From an uncultured Kangiella sp. (GTDB lineage Bacteria > Pseudomonadota > Gammaproteobacteria > Enterobacterales > Kangiellaceae): a stretch of 64,000 nucleotides of DNA. The notes under the pieces are model-generated. The model ran no database searches. It was not told the origin of the DNA and saw nothing but the letters and a program-made list of their open reading frames with translations. Where the stretch lies: assembly GCA_947503435.1 (NCBI GenBank), contig CANNDL010000003.1:310001-374000 (forward strand), read 5' to 3'. Position numbers and translations under genes: made by a program. Below are positions 41,972-51,467 of this stretch, piece after piece. Within the stretch, counting starts at the first letter, position 1; every line of letters begins with the position of its first letter.

Positions 41972-42892
41972 TTAATTTTCTTGCTTCAGTAAACGACTTG
42001 GGGCAACCTTACCGTCGTCATCTATTTTACCAATACCTAAGAAACAATTGTCGGGTTCAATTAAACAAACCATGCCATCAGATGGCGCATCAGCAATTTG
42101 TACTGCCTGCCCTTGCTTCAAGTAATAAGCTTCGTTTTCACTTAATTCAACTTTGGGCCAATTATTCAAGGCTTCTTCAACGGGTAATAGCAATTGATCC
42201 ATTTCCAATTTTAAATCATCCGATTTCATTTGGCGTAACTGCTCCATGGAAATAGTCTCATTTAAGTCGAATTGGCCAACGGCGGTACGTTCAAGTTCCA
42301 AAACATGTCCACCACAACCTAAGGTTTCTCCAATATCTTCGACAAGATTTCTGATATAAGTTCCCTTAGAACAATGCACATCCATCTCAACTAGATCATC
42401 ATTAAAATTTAATAGCTCAAGTGAGTAAATAGTTACTTCCCTTGCTTCCCTCTCCACTTCTATCCCCTGCCTTGCTAACTTGTGCAAAGGAGTGCCTTTA
42501 TGTTTTAAGGCTGAGTACATGGATGGGACCTGACTGATAGTACCTTTAAATTGCTGCATGACACTAACAAATTGCTCTTTAGTCACTTCAACTGGACGTG
42601 ACTCTATAACCTCACCCTCTCTATCCGCAGTTGTTGTCTTTTGCCCCAATTTAGCGACTACTCGATACTTTTTATCTGCATTTAACAGAAATTGAGAGAA
42701 TTTTGTAGCTTCACCGAAGCAAACTGGCAAAACACCAGTTGCAATGGGATCAAGAGCTCCTGTATGGCCTGCTTTTGATGCAAAATATAAGTACTTCGCA
42801 TCTTGCAAAGCTGCATTGGAAGTCATATCAGTGGGTTTATTTAATAATAAAATACCGCTGATATCGCGGCCGCGTTTTCTGCGTCTTGCCAT
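41972..42892 (-). CDS. truB: tRNA pseudouridine(55) synthase
   Basis: GILLLNKPTDMTSNAALQ; KAGHTGALDPIATGVLPVCFGEATKFSQFLLNADK. Confidence 0.97.
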   Translation of the reverse strand: MARRRKRGRDISGILLLNKPTDMTSNAALQDAKYLYFASKAGHTGALDPIATGVLPVCFGEATKFSQFLLNADKKYRVVAKLGQKTTTADREGEVIESRPVEVTKEQFVSVMQQFKGTISQVPSMYSALKHKGTPLHKLARQGIEVEREAREVTIYSLELLNFNDDLVEMDVHCSKGTYIRNLVEDIGETLGCGGHVLELERTAVGQFDLNETISMEQLRQMKSDDLKLEMDQLLLPVEEALNNWPKVELSENEAYYLKQGQAVQIADAPSDGMVCLIEPDNCFLGIGKIDDDGKVAPSRLLKQEN

Positions 42893-42923
42893 TTTATAGC
42901 TCCAGCAAGGTTATAATCGAAAA

Positions 42924-43304
42924 TTATGAATCGGAATGGTTAGACTGATCTGAAGAAATGGCTTGCTCGATTAAAGAAGACATCTTTTGACCTTCAGAAA
43001 TAGACTTATCGTATAAGAACTTCAAAGTTGGTACGCTTCGCATACGGATTGACTTAGCTAATTGCGAACGCAAAAAGCCTGCAGCATGTGTTAGCACTTC
43101 AACACCCGCTGCAATCTCTTCTGCTTCTTCTTTACCTAGAAAAGTCACGAACACTTTGGCGTTTTGCAGATCGCTGGACACCTCTACCGCTGAAACGGTA
43201 ACGATGCCCAAACGTGGATCCTTCATTTCACGCTGCAAGAGTACCGCCAAATCACGTTGGATTTGATCTGCTACTCTTGCTGCACGAGAACTAGTTGCCA
43301 TCAA
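42924..43304 (-). CDS. rbfA: Ribosome-binding factor A
   Basis: RVADQIQRDLAVLLQREMKDPRLGIVTVSAVEVSSDLQNAKVFVTFLG. Confidence 0.97.
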   Translation of the reverse strand: MMATSSRAARVADQIQRDLAVLLQREMKDPRLGIVTVSAVEVSSDLQNAKVFVTFLGKEEAEEIAAGVEVLTHAAGFLRSQLAKSIRMRSVPTLKFLYDKSISEGQKMSSLIEQAISSDQSNHSDS

Positions 43305-43326
43305 TCTATTCCTTTATCTTTGCTAC

Positions 43327-45990
43327 TTAAAGACTGCGCTGAACTTCAACGATTTCAAATACTTCAATTTGATCGCCAACTTTTACGTCATTGTAGTTTT
43401 TAACACCGATACCACATTCCATGCCATTGCGCACTTCATTAGCATCATCTTTAAAACGACGTAGCGATTCTAACTCACCTTCGTAAATGACTACGCTATC
43501 ACGTAATACACGAATTGGGTTATTACGCTTAACTACGCCTTCAACAACCATACAGCCTGCAATTGCACCCAGTTTAGGCGACTTGAAGACATCACGAACT
43601 TCAGCCAAGCCAATAATGTCTTGGCGGAATTCAGGCGCCAACATACCGCTTAGAGCTGATTTAACTTCGTCGATTGCTTCATAAATGATGCTGTAATAAC
43701 GAATCTCTACGGCTTCTTGCTCTGCAATCTTACGGGCAGTTCCGTCAGCACGAACATTGAAACCAATGATGATTGCATTTGATGCCGCCGCTAAAGTCAC
43801 GTCCGTTTCTTTAATACCACCAACACCACTTGAAATTACTCGAACTTCAACTTCGTCATGCGCTAAGTCGTGCAGTGACTTAGTTAATGCTTCAACCGAA
43901 CCTTGAACATCGGCCTTAATAATAATATTTAATTGCTGAGCTTCTTCAGAGTCACCCATATTGGCAAACATATTCTCAAGCTTAGCTTTTTGCTGACGAG
44001 CTTGACGATCTTCACGCGCTTTTTGCTCTCGATTAGCAGCAATTTCGCGTGCAGTCCTTTCATCTGCAACAACTGTGGCTTCATCACCCGCAACTGGAAC
44101 GCCTGAAAGACCCAATATTTCTACTGGAATCGATGGACCAGCAACCTCAATAGTTTCACCATTTTCATCCATCATGGCACGTACACGGCCATAATGAGTG
44201 CCAGCCAACAAGATATCGCCTTTTCTTAGCTCACCTTTTTGTACTAATACCGAAGAGATTGCACCGCGGCCTTTATCTAAACGAGCTTCGATTACGAAGC
44301 CTTTAGCTGCACCTTCATCAACGGCCGTTAATTCTAGTAATTCAGATTGCAACAAAATTGAATCTAATAATGAATCAACACCTTCGCCAGTTTTCGCGGA
44401 CACGTGTACAAACTGTACATCACCACCCCAATCTTCTGGGATAACATCGTGTTGCGATAATTCGTTTTTCACGCGATCCGGATCCGAATCTTCTTTATCG
44501 ATTTTGTTAACGGCAACAATCATTGGAACACCAGATGCCTTAGCATGCTGAACTGCTTCAATAGTTTGTGGCATCACGCCATCATCTGCCGCAACAATCA
44601 AAATAACAATATCGGTAACTTCAGCACCACGGGCACGCATTGCCGTAAAGGCGGCGTGGCCTGGAGTATCCAAGAAGGTAACCATACCTTTATCAGTTTC
44701 AACGTGATAAGCACCAATGTGCTGAGTAATACCACCCGCTTCACCAGAAGCAACGTGACTAGCTCGAATATAATCTAATAATGAAGTTTTACCATGATCA
44801 ACGTGACCCATAATAGTAACTACTGGTGCACGAGGCTTTGCATCGCCAGAATCAGAAAGTGCTTCAGATAAAGCTTTCTCTTCTTCTTCATTGGCATTAA
44901 CCATCACAGGTGTATGACCCATTTCTTCAACAATTAACGAAGCTGTTTCTTGATCAATAGATTGATTAACCGTAGCCATTACGCCAACTTTCATCATGGC
45001 CTTCATCAGCTCAGGTGCTTTAACGGTCATAGCTTTAGCCAGTTCACCAACGGTAATAGTTTCTGGAATTTCAACTTCGTGAATAATTTCGCCGGTTGGT
45101 CTTTGGAAACCATGCTGTTTCATAGCTCTAGGTGCCTCATACACTTTTTGCTCAATCACTACGCCTTTTTTATTCTTATCAGCAACAGCATTGGCCACTA
45201 AATCAGCATTAGAAGTTTTCTTCTTGCCTTTCTTCTTTTTCTTTTTACGGTATGGAGATTTCTCTTCAAAGTCCGCAATAGACATAGGCTTAACTTGAGC
45301 ATTTGGATCAGCTTTCACAACTGCAGGCTTATCCGAAGTAGATTTTTTCTTTTCTTCAAGCTGTTGTTCTATTTTCTTTTTAGCTTCTTCAGCACGCTTA
45401 GCTTTTTCTTCGTCAGTTAGCTTAGACTCTTCAACTTTACGTTGAAGTTCTTCTGCTGCTTTCTTTTGAGCTTCTTCAGCTGCTTTATCAGCTGCAGCTT
45501 TTTTAGCTTCATCAGCAGCTTTTTGCTTTGCCGCGTCTTCAGCTTTTTGTTTAGCTGCATCTTCAGCTTTTTGTTTAGCGGCTTCTTCGGCTTTCTTAAT
45601 CGCTGCTGCTTCAGCTTTTGCTTTTTCAGCTTCTTGTTGCTTAAGCGACTCTTCTTCCTCTGCCAATTTTGCTAATTCTTCCGCAGAACGCTTTACAAAA
45701 GTACGTTTTTTCTTAACCGCCACCTGCACTGACTTCTTCTTCCCTTCAGAGCTGGTTACGCTTAAAGTACTTTTTTGCGTACGACGCAAAGTAATCTTCT
45801 GTGGTTTTGATGAACTATCTTCACCACCATGACTTTTTTGCAAGAATGCTAATAAAGTTTTCTTTTGCTCATCAGATATAGAGGCATTTTCGTCTTTAAC
45901 TTTAATGCCAGCCGCAGCTAACTGCTCCAACAATTTATCGACGGGAGTCTTTACGCTTTCTGCTAAATTTTTTACTGTTATTTCGGACAT
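43327..45990 (-). CDS. infB: Translation initiation factor IF-2
   Basis: G domain [42 protein letters not shown]; Ala/Lys/Glu-rich N-terminal linker. Confidence 0.99.
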   Translation of the reverse strand: MSEITVKNLAESVKTPVDKLLEQLAAAGIKVKDENASISDEQKKTLLAFLQKSHGGEDSSSKPQKITLRRTQKSTLSVTSSEGKKKSVQVAVKKKRTFVKRSAEELAKLAEEEESLKQQEAEKAKAEAAAIKKAEEAAKQKAEDAAKQKAEDAAKQKAADEAKKAAADKAAEEAQKKAAEELQRKVEESKLTDEEKAKRAEEAKKKIEQQLEEKKKSTSDKPAVVKADPNAQVKPMSIADFEEKSPYRKKKKKKGKKKTSNADLVANAVADKNKKGVVIEQKVYEAPRAMKQHGFQRPTGEIIHEVEIPETITVGELAKAMTVKAPELMKAMMKVGVMATVNQSIDQETASLIVEEMGHTPVMVNANEEEEKALSEALSDSGDAKPRAPVVTIMGHVDHGKTSLLDYIRASHVASGEAGGITQHIGAYHVETDKGMVTFLDTPGHAAFTAMRARGAEVTDIVILIVAADDGVMPQTIEAVQHAKASGVPMIVAVNKIDKEDSDPDRVKNELSQHDVIPEDWGGDVQFVHVSAKTGEGVDSLLDSILLQSELLELTAVDEGAAKGFVIEARLDKGRGAISSVLVQKGELRKGDILLAGTHYGRVRAMMDENGETIEVAGPSIPVEILGLSGVPVAGDEATVVADERTAREIAANREQKAREDRQARQQKAKLENMFANMGDSEEAQQLNIIIKADVQGSVEALTKSLHDLAHDEVEVRVISSGVGGIKETDVTLAAASNAIIIGFNVRADGTARKIAEQEAVEIRYYSIIYEAIDEVKSALSGMLAPEFRQDIIGLAEVRDVFKSPKLGAIAGCMVVEGVVKRNNPIRVLRDSVVIYEGELESLRRFKDDANEVRNGMECGIGVKNYNDVKVGDQIEVFEIVEVQRSL
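45516..45587 (-). repeat. Three tandem 24-bp units within infB (coding the KAEDAAKQ-type octapeptide repeat)
   Basis: cagctttttgctttgccgcgtctt / cagctttttgtttagctgcatctt / cagctttttgtttagcggcttctt. Confidence 0.85.
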
Positions 45991-46008
45991 TCAAGTACTC
46001 CGCTCTTA

Positions 46009-47505
46009 TTATTCTTGGTCCTCGAACCAAGGCTTACGTGCTGTCATAATTAATTCTGCCGCACGCTCTTCGTTGATATCTTCAATATCAACTAAATCAT
46101 CAGTAGCCAACTCGGCTAAATCTTCCATAGTAATGATGCCCTTACTAGCCAATACAAATGCTAAGTGGCGATCCATTCCTTCCATATTTAACAAATCGTC
46201 AGCCGGTTCAGCTTTCTCAAGCTTCTCTTCGCTGGCAATAGCTTTAGTTAAAATAGAATCTTTGGCTCGACTTTTAAGTGCATCAATTAGGCCTTCATCA
46301 AAACCTTCAATTTCTAACATTTCAGAAACAGGTACATAAGCTACTTCTTCTAAAGTAGTAAATCCTTCTTGAACCAATATTTCAGCTAATTCTACGTCCA
46401 CATCTAAATCTTTAACGAATGCAGCCAATACTGCTTCAGAGTCTGATTGATTTTTCTCTGCAAACGCTTCTTCTGTCATAACATTCAATTCCCAGCCTGT
46501 TAATTCACTGGCTAAACGAATATTTTGACCGCTACGACCAATTGCTTGAGCTAATTGATCTTCAGCAACAGCGATATCCATAGATTGTTTATCTTCATCA
46601 ACTACGATAGAAATAACTTCTGCAGGCGCCATGGCGTTAATAACAAATTGCGCGGGATTATCATCAAATAAAACGATATCAATACGCTCACCATTAAGCT
46701 CACCGGTAACCGCTTGAACACGAGCGCCACGCATACCAACACAAGCACCCACAGGGTCAATGCGTTTGTCATTGGTTTTAACGGCAACTTTCGCACGAGA
46801 ACCTGGGTCACGCGCAGCACCCTTTATTTCAATTACTTGCTCACCGATTTCAGGCACTTCGATGCGGAATAATTCAACCAGCATATGTGGTTTGGTGCGA
46901 CTTACAAATAACTGAGGCCCGCGATGTTCTTCGTTAATTTCATATAATAATCCACGAACTCGATCACCAGCACGTACCGTTTCACGCGGCATCATTTCTT
47001 CACGCTTAATAACCGCTTCAGCATTGTTACCTAGATCTAAGAAAATATAATCACGAGTAATTTTCTTAACAACACCAGTAATTAAATCACCGACTCTGTC
47101 TCGGAATGCATCCACTGTTTTAGCGCGCTCAGCTTCACGTACTTTTTGCACAATAACTTGCTTAGCGGTTTGTGCTGCAATACGACCAAAAGCAATCGAT
47201 TCAATTTGCTCTTCGACATATTCGCCCAACTGTAATTCAGGCTCATCTACTTGTGCTGCTGAAATAGTCATCTGCGCTAATGGTTCTTCCATCTCCGCGT
47301 CATCTTCTACTACTTCCCAACGACGGAAAGTATCGTATTCACCGGTCTCACGGTCAATATCTACACGCACGTCGATATCAATGCCATGTTTTTTCTTAGT
47401 CGCTGTTGCTAAAGCCGCTTCTAATGCACCAAAAATCACTTCTGGATTTACATCTTTTTCGTTTGAAACTGCTTCAACTACTAACAAAATTTCTTTATTG
47501 CTCAT
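46009..47505 (-). CDS. nusA: Transcription termination/antitermination factor NusA
   Basis: NusA N-domain, S1 ([21 protein letters not shown]), KH ([28 protein letters not shown]), C-terminal acidic repeats. Confidence 0.98.
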   Translation of the reverse strand: MSNKEILLVVEAVSNEKDVNPEVIFGALEAALATATKKKHGIDIDVRVDIDRETGEYDTFRRWEVVEDDAEMEEPLAQMTISAAQVDEPELQLGEYVEEQIESIAFGRIAAQTAKQVIVQKVREAERAKTVDAFRDRVGDLITGVVKKITRDYIFLDLGNNAEAVIKREEMMPRETVRAGDRVRGLLYEINEEHRGPQLFVSRTKPHMLVELFRIEVPEIGEQVIEIKGAARDPGSRAKVAVKTNDKRIDPVGACVGMRGARVQAVTGELNGERIDIVLFDDNPAQFVINAMAPAEVISIVVDEDKQSMDIAVAEDQLAQAIGRSGQNIRLASELTGWELNVMTEEAFAEKNQSDSEAVLAAFVKDLDVDVELAEILVQEGFTTLEEVAYVPVSEMLEIEGFDEGLIDALKSRAKDSILTKAIASEEKLEKAEPADDLLNMEGMDRHLAFVLASKGIITMEDLAELATDDLVDIEDINEERAAELIMTARKPWFEDQE

Positions 47506-47548
47506 AGCTATTAACCTTTTATGGTTTCCTCAAATATAAAATTCTTAA

Positions 47549-48001
47549 TCAAAAATTCACAACTAAATGGGCTTTTTCCACTTGTGGGCATGGAATCGGA
47601 TATGACTCACCATCAACCAGCACATGAATAATGCCATCTTCTACTTGCTCAATAGTTCCCTTAAATTTACGACGGCCATTTACTGCCGTGGCTACACGTA
47701 ACTCAACATCTTGGCCCTGATATAAGGCAAATTGAGCTTCCGTAAATAAAGGTCTATCCATTCCTGGCGAAGAAACCTCAAGATTGTAATAACCTTGAAT
47801 AGGATCTTCTAAATCTAAAACACCACTCACTTGGTGGCTTACTTCAGCACAATTGTCTACATCAATACCATTTTCATGCTCGATATAAACACGCAACACT
47901 GAGTGTTTACCCTGTGCTAAATATTCCAATCCCCAAAACTCGAAGCCAGTAGCCTCGACAGCAGGACGAATAATTTTTTCTAATTCAGCATTTCTTGCCA
48001 T
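47549..48001 (-). CDS. rimP: Ribosome maturation factor RimP
   Basis: GIDVDNCAEVSHQVSGVLDLEDPIQGYYNLEVSSPGMDRPLF. Confidence 0.97.
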   Translation of the reverse strand: MARNAELEKIIRPAVEATGFEFWGLEYLAQGKHSVLRVYIEHENGIDVDNCAEVSHQVSGVLDLEDPIQGYYNLEVSSPGMDRPLFTEAQFALYQGQDVELRVATAVNGRRKFKGTIEQVEDGIIHVLVDGESYPIPCPQVEKAHLVVNF

Positions 48002-48052
48002 TTGTAAACTCTTTAAAAACTCTTAATAAAACATTAAACGCTTGATTTAAAC

Positions 48053-48075
48053 ACAAAAAAAGGCCTTAAAGGCCC
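48053..48075 (-). terminator. Putative intrinsic terminator/attenuator in the rimP leader
   Basis: Minus strand GGGCC-TTTAA-GGCCT followed by TTTTTTGTG. Confidence 0.55.
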
Positions 48076-48110
48076 ATCACAAATAGCGTTATATATGATG
48101 GGTCATATGC

Positions 48111-48131
48111 TTAGCTTTCAACTAAAGCTAA
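48111..48131 (-). other. Hairpin in the rimP leader
   Basis: TTAGCTTT-CAACT-AAAGCTAA, 8-bp perfect stem. Confidence 0.5.
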
Positions 48132-48183
48132 CACTTGCCCCATAAAGGTAGATGACAAAATGACATAAACCTTTAGTTTTGCT

Positions 48184-48222
48184 TAGAAAAAACAAAGCCC
48201 CTATAAAAGGGGCCTTGTTATT
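48184..48222 (-). terminator. Intrinsic terminator downstream of tRNA-fMet
   Basis: Minus strand AACAAGGCCCCTTTTATAGGGGCTTTGTTTTTTC: GGGGC/GCCCC core stem extended by CAA/TTG, then T tract. Confidence 0.75.
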
Positions 48223-48312
48223 ATAATCAGATATCATTAAAACACAATATCTTGGTTAATAGTTAAGCAATTCTATTAACCCGATTTAACGAAATATCAT
48301 TAAATCTTAATT

Positions 48313-48389
<77 letters not shown>

Positions 48390-48402
48390 TCGACGAGAAC
48401 GC

Positions 48403-48430
48403 ATTATACTTATTTATTAAGGCCTGACAA
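48403..48430 (-). promoter_or_regulatory. Putative sigma70 promoter for tRNA-fMet (and possibly rimP-nusA-infB)
   Basis: Minus strand TTGTCA (48425-48430) - 16 nt - TATAAT (48403-48408), 13 nt upstream of the mature tRNA 5' end. Confidence 0.7.
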
Positions 48431-48442
48431 GGCTTTTTACAG

Positions 48443-49915
48443 TTAAATATACTGAAAGGCTTTTTGGCAGAATTCTAGTAGTTGAGTGGGGAATAATCCT
48501 AAGGCTATTACTGCGATGCTGGTTATGCCTAATCCAAGACGTAAGCTTCTTTCGGCACGTATCCTAGTTTCCACTTCGGCTTTATCGAAGAAGATTACTT
48601 TTACTACCTTAAGGTAATAGAATAACCCTATAATAGACATGAAGGCCGCTACTAAAGCTAACCATATCAAGCCGTCTACATTAAGCACGGCTTTTATGAC
48701 TTCTAGTTTTGCCCAGAAACCAACAAAAGGCGGTAAACCTGCCATCGAAAGAAATAAGAAACTGACCAATAATCCGGCCCACGGGTTTCTTTGTCCTAAC
48801 CCTTTTAAATCATCAATACGATCGACTTCCTGTCGCCCTTTAGCCATATAAATTAAACAACCAAAGCCGCCTAGCGCAGTTATTGCGTAAGTTAGTATAT
48901 AAAATAAAGATGCCGCATAGCCCTGAGTATTGCCGGCAATTAAGCCTAATAAGAAATAACCAATGTGCGCAATAGCTGAGTATGCTAACAATCGCTTGAT
49001 ATTGGTTTGTGCCAATGCAACTAGGTTTCCGACTAACATGGATGATACTGCCAATATGATCAATAAGTTTTGCCAATCCACTAAAACTCCAGCAAAGCCA
49101 AATACCAAAATCCGAATAGCCAAGCCAAAGGCGGCAACCTTTGGTGCCGATGCCAAGAATACGGTGGTTGAAGTAGGTGCGCCATGATAAACATCTGGTA
49201 CCCACATTTGGAATGGTACAGCGCCAAATTTAAACGCCAAGCCCGTGACTATAAATACTAACGCAAAGCGTAGCGTTAAACTGGCTTCGTTATCATTTAA
49301 AAAGGCTGCAATGTCAGCAAGGTGTATTTGTCCGGTAACACCATACACAAAGGAAATGCCATATAAAATAAAGCCACTGGCAATAGCACCCATGACAAAA
49401 TATTTAACTGCAGCTTCTGCACTTAACTTGTCTCGACGATTCATAGCCACTAGCGCATATAAACATAATGACATCAACTCAAGGCCAAGGTACAAACTCA
49501 GTAGACTAGATCCACTGACTAGTAACATCATGCCTAACAAGGAAAATAAGTGAAGTAAGTAATATTCGCCACGTAATATTCGTCGCTGTAAAATATAAGG
49601 ACGAGCAAACATCAAGGCAATACTGGTTAAAACGACCATCGATATTTTTAAGGTCGCTGATAATGGATCATGGATAAAATGACGGTGATATAAAAAATCT
49701 TGGCTGGTAGGAAATTGAAAAACAATAATTATACCTGTCACCAGCAATATAAATTGGGCCAAGTTGTAACTTAGCTTTCTATCCATATCGACCGAAAACA
49801 CATCAATCATTAACAATATTGAAGCCGCGCTCAATAAAAAAAGCTCAGGAAATAACGGCCAAAAATCATGATTAATATTAGTAATTACTTGCGCTAGAGA
49901 TAAGGTCGTTTCCAT
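48443..49915 (-). CDS. nuoN: NADH-quinone oxidoreductase subunit N
   Basis: Antiporter-like subunit; last gene of the nuo operon; LKFGAVPFQMWVPDVYHGAPT. Confidence 0.97.
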   Translation of the reverse strand: METTLSLAQVITNINHDFWPLFPELFLLSAASILLMIDVFSVDMDRKLSYNLAQFILLVTGIIIVFQFPTSQDFLYHRHFIHDPLSATLKISMVVLTSIALMFARPYILQRRILRGEYYLLHLFSLLGMMLLVSGSSLLSLYLGLELMSLCLYALVAMNRRDKLSAEAAVKYFVMGAIASGFILYGISFVYGVTGQIHLADIAAFLNDNEASLTLRFALVFIVTGLAFKFGAVPFQMWVPDVYHGAPTSTTVFLASAPKVAAFGLAIRILVFGFAGVLVDWQNLLIILAVSSMLVGNLVALAQTNIKRLLAYSAIAHIGYFLLGLIAGNTQGYAASLFYILTYAITALGGFGCLIYMAKGRQEVDRIDDLKGLGQRNPWAGLLVSFLFLSMAGLPPFVGFWAKLEVIKAVLNVDGLIWLALVAAFMSIIGLFYYLKVVKVIFFDKAEVETRIRAERSLRLGLGITSIAVIALGLFPTQLLEFCQKAFQYI

Positions 49916-51429
49916 TAAGCCGCACCTTCAAGTTTCGATTGGGTTAGGTTCAATAAACCTTCTATTGATGGCTGCATGATTTCAATCAAAGGTTGTGGAA
50001 AAATACCTAAAGCTAAAATCATAAGTGCTAAGCTAATAAGGATAAATTTTTCTCGGGTATTGATATCTTCTAGTCGTTCTATTGTATCGTTCAAGGGCTT
50101 GCCAAAAATGACTCTTTTATAAAGCCATAAACTATAAGCCGCTCCTAAAATCAAGGTGCTTGCCGCCACCATTGCTATGCGCCAGTCCGCTTGAAAAGAG
50201 GAAAGAATAACAAAGAACTCACCGATAAATCCTGAAGTTCCAGGAAGTCCCGCATTGGCCAGAACAAACAGCATCATTAAGGCGCCGAAAATTGGCATAC
50301 TGTTGACCACACCGCCATAATCAGCAATGTCTCGACTGTGCACCCTATCGTATAAAACCCCGATAGAGAAAAACAGTGCGCCCGAAATCAAACCATGTGA
50401 AATCATTTGGATCATAGCGCCTTGTACTGCCATTGAGCTTGCATCTAAATTACTCAATTTAAATATTATAAAAATACCTAAGGTCACAAAACCCATATGA
50501 GCAATTGAAGAGTAAGCTACTAATTTTTTCATGTCTTGCTGCGCCAATGCAATAAACCCAATATAAGCAATAGCCACTAGCGAGAACGCGATTAATATCC
50601 AAGCATATTCATTGGCAGCATCGGGAGTAATGGGTAGGGCAAAACGTAAAAATCCATACCCCCCCATCTTTAGCATAATTGCGGCTAAAATTACCGAGCC
50701 ACCTGTGGGCGCTTCAACGTGCGCATCTGGTAGCCAAGTATGCACTGGCACCATGGGAATTTTGACCGCAAACGCCGCAACGAATGCAATAAAAATCCAA
50801 GTTTGCTCAAACATAGTCAGTGGCATCTTTTGCAAATCAGCTATGTTAAACGAACCTGCTTTTGCGCCCATATAAATGAGCCCCACCAACATAAAGATTG
50901 AGCCAAAAAAGGTAAACAAGAAGAACTTGATCGTTGCATAAATCCTATTAGGACCACCCCAAACACCGATCATTAAAAACATCGGAATCAACATCGCTTC
51001 CCAGAATACATAGAACAGGATCGCATCCTGTGCAGCAAACACCCCATTCATTAAACCAGTCAACAAGAGAGCTGCGGAATAATACTGTGCGCGTCGAAAT
51101 TTGATACTTCCCATTGCGCCTATTATGACCAACAGGTTAATAAAGCCCGTTAGTACAATAAGGGGGACGGCTATACCATCTACTCCTAACGAGTAGTTAA
51201 TGTTAAGTGAAGGTATCCATTGAGCATATTCCGCTAATTCCATTTGTCCTGAGGCGCCACTAAACATATAAAGCAACAATCCACATAAAAACACAACAAT
51301 AATGGAAATAACCAAACTGATTCTTTGGCTCCAAACTAGCATCTTATCGCCGGGCCCGAATAAGACCAAGAAGCCGCCAATTAATGGCAACCAAATTAAT
51401 AAACTTAATATTGGTATTTGAGTTAACAT
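49915..51429 (-). CDS. nuoM: NADH-quinone oxidoreductase subunit M
   Basis: AVKIPMVPVHTWLPDAHVEAPTGGSVILAAIMLKMGGYG. Confidence 0.97.
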   Translation of the reverse strand: MLTQIPILSLLIWLPLIGGFLVLFGPGDKMLVWSQRISLVISIIVVFLCGLLLYMFSGASGQMELAEYAQWIPSLNINYSLGVDGIAVPLIVLTGFINLLVIIGAMGSIKFRRAQYYSAALLLTGLMNGVFAAQDAILFYVFWEAMLIPMFLMIGVWGGPNRIYATIKFFLFTFFGSIFMLVGLIYMGAKAGSFNIADLQKMPLTMFEQTWIFIAFVAAFAVKIPMVPVHTWLPDAHVEAPTGGSVILAAIMLKMGGYGFLRFALPITPDAANEYAWILIAFSLVAIAYIGFIALAQQDMKKLVAYSSIAHMGFVTLGIFIIFKLSNLDASSMAVQGAMIQMISHGLISGALFFSIGVLYDRVHSRDIADYGGVVNSMPIFGALMMLFVLANAGLPGTSGFIGEFFVILSSFQADWRIAMVAASTLILGAAYSLWLYKRVIFGKPLNDTIERLEDINTREKFILISLALMILALGIFPQPLIEIMQPSIEGLLNLTQSKLEGAA

Positions 51430-51467
51430 CTATCGTTTATCTCTACTCTTCCCGTTGTCATTAATGT

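Noticed and set aside
44198-44551. Plus-strand ORF over infB
   Set aside because: Antisense shadow ORF in a conserved GTPase domain region.
45516-45587. Possible CRISPR-like repeats
   Set aside because: Contiguous 24-bp in-frame units without spacers, inside infB.
45442-45675. Plus-strand ORF encoding a Cys/Phe/Ser-rich peptide ([15 protein letters not shown]...)
   Set aside because: Antisense of the Lys/Ala/Glu-rich infB linker; composition is an artefact of the coding repeat.
48840-49205. Minus-strand 121-aa ORF inside nuoN
   Set aside because: Out-of-frame shadow ORF within a well-supported nuoN coding region.
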